Below are positions 60,429 through 64,000 of a stretch of 64,000 nucleotides of DNA, piece by piece. The notes below the pieces were generated by a model, which saw only the letters and a program-made list of their open reading frames with translations, ran no database searches and was not told the origin of the DNA. This DNA is from Lepisosteus oculatus (taxonomy: Eukaryota > Chordata > Actinopteri > Semionotiformes > Lepisosteidae), in assembly GCF_040954835.1 (NCBI RefSeq), contig NC_090716.1, positions 8,944,775-9,008,774 of the forward strand, given 5' to 3'. The stretch's first letter is position 1. Every line of letters begins with the position of its first letter. Both the position numbers and the translations under genes were made by a program.

Positions 60429-63400
60429 ACTGCTTTAAATAAAAATAATATAAGAACAAAAGGTATTCGGGGTTGGTAAATGTAATATATATGAAGTATT
60501 GATAATTTCATAATGTGTTATAATAACTAGTAGATTAGTATTGAAATACTTCCTAGTGCTTCATTACCACTATAATAATCTACAATGAGTTAAAAAATGG
60601 CAAGATGACAACTTGCTGGGTGCTAAATGTTCTTACAATTCTTAATTTAACATATTAAATCTTGTTCGAATTAACTAGAAACACATTAAGGAAAGTTAAG
60701 GAATCAAATGTTTTTGGGGGTGTGACATTTAATATTTTAGTTCAAAACTAAAGTATGCAAGCTTTCGTGGCAATTTCTGAGCTCTTCCCAAGGCAGTGCC
60801 AATGGCCTGAGGGTACCCACCGAGGCAAAATGAGTAGCAGTTGTTTTTTTCTTCAATGGTCCTGGATATTCTCACTCCTCCTCTTAGTACTGTGCCCAAA
60901 GACATTGCATCATGATTTGAATGTGGTACATGACATGCTCTCGGCTGTTTGGATTCAGGGTGTGAAAGGGCAATGATTATGTACTGCAGAGTATGCCATG
61001 CACCTGTCACGGGCATTCTGTTAAGGACTGACCAGATACATTTGCTGTCACATCACTACTACATAACAGGAAGCTAACTAGCTGTCATTTGTGCACATGA
61101 GCAACAGTACTACTTTTGTTTTTAAATAAATGGAGCTAACTGTGGTGGATTGAACAGTAAATGCTTAATAACTTCAAATATCTGCAGTGTTTTCCAAGTC
61201 TAAGGAACATTTAAGGAAGGAACATTTGGTGTGATGAGGTGCCCATCATTCTTGGCAAAATTGCATTAACAATGATTACTTTTTTTAATCAGGGTTTTAA
61301 TGATATTAAACAATTAAACAGTTTGGGTGAGAACTGATTTCATATTCTAATTTATTAGACACAGGGCTTGTTATATCACATTTAAAGCAGTTTAAGATTA
61401 ATTTTGTCACCTAAAAGGTATGGTTATTCAAATGCTCTTTCAGGCATTTGTTATTAGTTTGTGTAGTATTAGGAGTATAAATTAATAAGAAAAGTAAATA
61501 CTATCACTTTATCTTAATATTATTAATCTTAAATATTATTTAACATGTAATGAAGTATAATTATTTTATACATAATGAAAAATGCATACAATAAAAAAAT
61601 CCACACAAATACATGAAAATACCTTTGCAGACATTTAGTTTTAATGTATCAAGAAAATAAAAAGTAGACATTAAGGAGGGTTTTACTTTAAGTATGTTCT
61701 GAAAGAAAGGTAAACGTATTTTAAAGTTAGCAAAACAGCTGTCATATCCTCAAGAGCTCTTAAACATGTTTCACGCATGAAAATCTAGAAATAATATTAG
61801 TCTTACCAGAATATTAGGAGATCCAGTGCTTCATTTCCTTTCACTTGGGGGATTTGATGTCATTTGCCCATTTGACATATCTTTGTTTGACCCAGGAGAA
61901 GCACAACAGACTTCAGTGCACATCTGTGGAAGGTGATGTCATCATCATGTATATATATATAGCCACACTCTAGATCTTTTGGGGTCTCTGAAGCCATATT
62001 CATCAGAAGGCCTATCCCAATTTATCACTGATGTTAAGTTGCTTAAATGCCAATAGTGATGACCTGTTATATAACTGTATTTTAACATGAAGCTGAACAG
62101 TGGATGCATGCCTCATGTTCTATTTAAGGTAACAGGCATTTCTAATGGTCCCATTTATACACTGTCACACACTATAAGCTTTTACCTCATCTGTTAAGCA
62201 ATGAGCAGGTATTTACCCAGATCATTAAGAAAGTCTAAGTACATTAACACATGACAAACTTTACAACCCCATCTTAAATGTGTTTACTTAATAATTGCCA
62301 TAGAAACTAAACAAAGTGTCTAATCATGGGTTACTGTCTATTGAAAAGTAGTTTTGAAAGTACGGAAAAATCTACTTTCTAATGGTGCTGGCAGTTTTTA
62401 CAAACTGAACAAAAGTTGTTGAGTTGTGTCCTTTCAGAACAAAAATAAGAATCTGTATATATCCTGAGGATGCTATCACTTCATTCAGTCTTCTGTAGCT
62501 CAGCACATCAGATTATTCCCAGTCTTAAATATGTATACAAATTATGAATCCAATTATATAATTTAAATGATAAATGTAAGGAATTAAAAAACACTGTTAC
62601 ACACATTAAAAATAAAAAAACAAGAGATTGTTTTGCATGTTTATAATACACTTAATTTATCAAGAATGAAAAATTAAATGTGGACTTAATCTTTACAAAG
62701 CCAGACCACAAAAGTATAAACCATTTTTTACTGACTTAAATAGTGAAGAAACCTTATAACAGCAAGTAAGGATAATAGAAAACTTGACATTCAAATAACA
62801 TTCTATACTTTTTATTCATTTCAATGGACAAAGGGCCTGTCCTAAAAGCAATTTCATAAAATAATAACCCCCCCCCCAAAATTTTAAATTATTTCAACTA
62901 TTGTAACTTGATGGATAAAAAGTTAGTCAGGTACACAAAAACTAAAATGGAAGCTTTATTATACACACTTCATTAAGAGAATTAAACATTAACAGTGCTT
63001 GAAACACTTCTATCTCTATGTTGCATTAAAAGCAGATATAGAGATGTTTACAATGAACTATACCTTTCTCCTAACTTTAAATTCATTCTGTCTTAATATT
63101 GTATTTTGGTATGCATGCAACTCAAAGGACTAGTCATAGTTACGGAATAAAACATTCTATCATTTTTATTACAATGAGCTGTGATGGACCGTTACATCAT
63201 TATTACATGTGATTAGATTCCCCTAACTAATGACTCCACATTTTAATGACTGATAAAAAGTGTCTAACTGATGTACCATTTAAATCTCTGTTTGAAACCT
63301 ACTGACATACAGTAGTACAGCTCACCATAATATTGCCTATCCAGTATATAAATCATAACTTAATTGAACAGACTGGGTCTATATCAAACTTTTACTTACA

Positions 63401-63627
63401 GTTCTTATGAAAAGCTAATATGTCAAGCAATACTGGGGACTATTTTTACACAGTGTTTCACTGTTCCAAAGCCTTGGATAAGTTTGACAGGCAGGCCTAT
63501 GAAGTGACTGTAGTAGCAGCTGACACGCCACTAGAGGCCACCAAAGGGACAACAGGACTTTAGATTGTCTCACTGGGAGGTACAGTAACTAGACAACTGA
63601 TTAAATGATAATACTATTAATTCTTCC

Positions 63628-63700
63628 CCCCAGGCTCACACCTGCTTAGCTTCAGTGGGTTGCCAGTTGTGAGCTGCAGTATGATATGGCTGCTGGCCCA
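63628..63700 (-). mobile_element. 5S rRNA-derived SINE head fragment
   Basis: On the minus strand: GCAGCCATATCA near the start, then CACTGAAGCTAAGCAGG and GAGCCTGG, matching 5S rRNA (GGCCATACCA, GAAGCTAAGCAGG, GGGCCTGG). It is truncated after the box A region, so it is not a working 5S gene. Confidence 0.65.
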
Positions 63701-64000
63701 GAATTATAGGTAGTGGCATAAAAATAAACATTCTCATTTTGGGTTTAATCAGTGTTTGGTCCAGTATATACAGTAAAGAGGTTGCATGATGATTTGGGGT
63801 GAATGTGGTTTGATAGCAGTCATGGGGGGAGGGTGTCTGTAGTTGAAGTTTTCCCATTGTAGGTCTGCAAAAAAGCCTACTCTACCATTGTATGTCTTTG
63901 TGTGTGCGGATTCCTGGGACTGCCCTAGTGAAAGATTTTGTATGTCACAATGAGGCGCTTACAATGACAAAGCACAGCCGTCCCTCCCCTCTTTTACAGC

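Larger units (their letters stand above)
57700..64000. other. Region upstream of PTH, no gene seen
   Basis: About 6.3 kb. I looked for exons of FAR1, the next gene in the human order, and saw none. Contents: a CRE/CCAAT cluster near 58.5 kb, a LINE-type tail near 60.4 kb and a 5S-like SINE fragment near 63.65 kb. Confidence 0.55.

Noticed and set aside
60729-61016. 95-codon minus-strand frame upstream of PTH
   Set aside because: No known domain or splice support. It could be a decayed repeat, but I could not assign it.
57700-64000. Exons of FAR1
   Set aside because: FAR1 is expected next in the human order, but its N-terminal Rossmann motif was not found on either strand.

Overview
This window is vertebrate nuclear DNA: split genes with GT-AG introns, an AT-rich background, triplet microsatellites, Tc1/mariner debris and a 5S-rRNA-headed SINE. 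The parathyroid hormone sequence is fish-like, and the transposon mix fits a ray-finned fish. A non-teleost such as a gar or bowfin is possible, but that is an inference from general impression and is not proven here. Four protein-coding genes can be reconstructed exon by exon, with reading phases that agree at every junction.

Left part (1-7534, minus strand): the 5' seven coding exons of a TBC-domain Rab GTPase-activating protein. The arginine and glutamine fingers are intact, and the gene runs off the left edge. Its start is head-to-head with the next gene, about 2.4 kb away. Centre (about 9.6-36.0 kb, plus strand): the circadian bHLH-PAS transcription factor BMAL1 (ARNTL). It has a CpG-rich promoter with four inverted CCAAT boxes and two ROR/REV-ERB elements 39 bp apart, a roughly 13.8 kb 5' intronic region, 17 coding exons including a 21-nt microexon (631 codons with it, 624 without), and a 3'UTR with an AATAAA signal and a miR-142-3p-type seed match. 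Right-centre (39.1-54.8 kb, minus strand): BTBD10, 8 coding exons and 478 codons, converging tail-to-tail with BMAL1. Its promoter carries a TCTCGCGAGA element. Right (56.6-57.6 kb, minus strand): PTH, with two coding exons (114 aa prepro-hormone), a predicted non-coding first exon, a TATA box and a CRE-like site. From 57.7 to 64.0 kb I see no coding exon, only a CRE/CCAAT cluster near 58.5 kb and repeat fragments.

The order BMAL1(+) - BTBD10(-) - PTH(-) is the order and orientation I recall from human chromosome 11p15, so this is an old vertebrate synteny block. The TBC gene beside BMAL1 is not part of the human arrangement I remember. The genes do not form a pathway: BMAL1 drives the clock, BTBD10 is an AKT-linked BTB protein, PTH is a calcium hormone and the TBC protein regulates a Rab GTPase.

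I found no wholly new biological system. The most interesting items are the conserved microexon, the RORE pair, an in-frame alternative acceptor in BMAL1, a family of palindromic repeats with a shared tail (two copies), and the TBC/BMAL1 bidirectional neighbourhood. All coordinates were read by hand from the sequence; no alignment or search was run.
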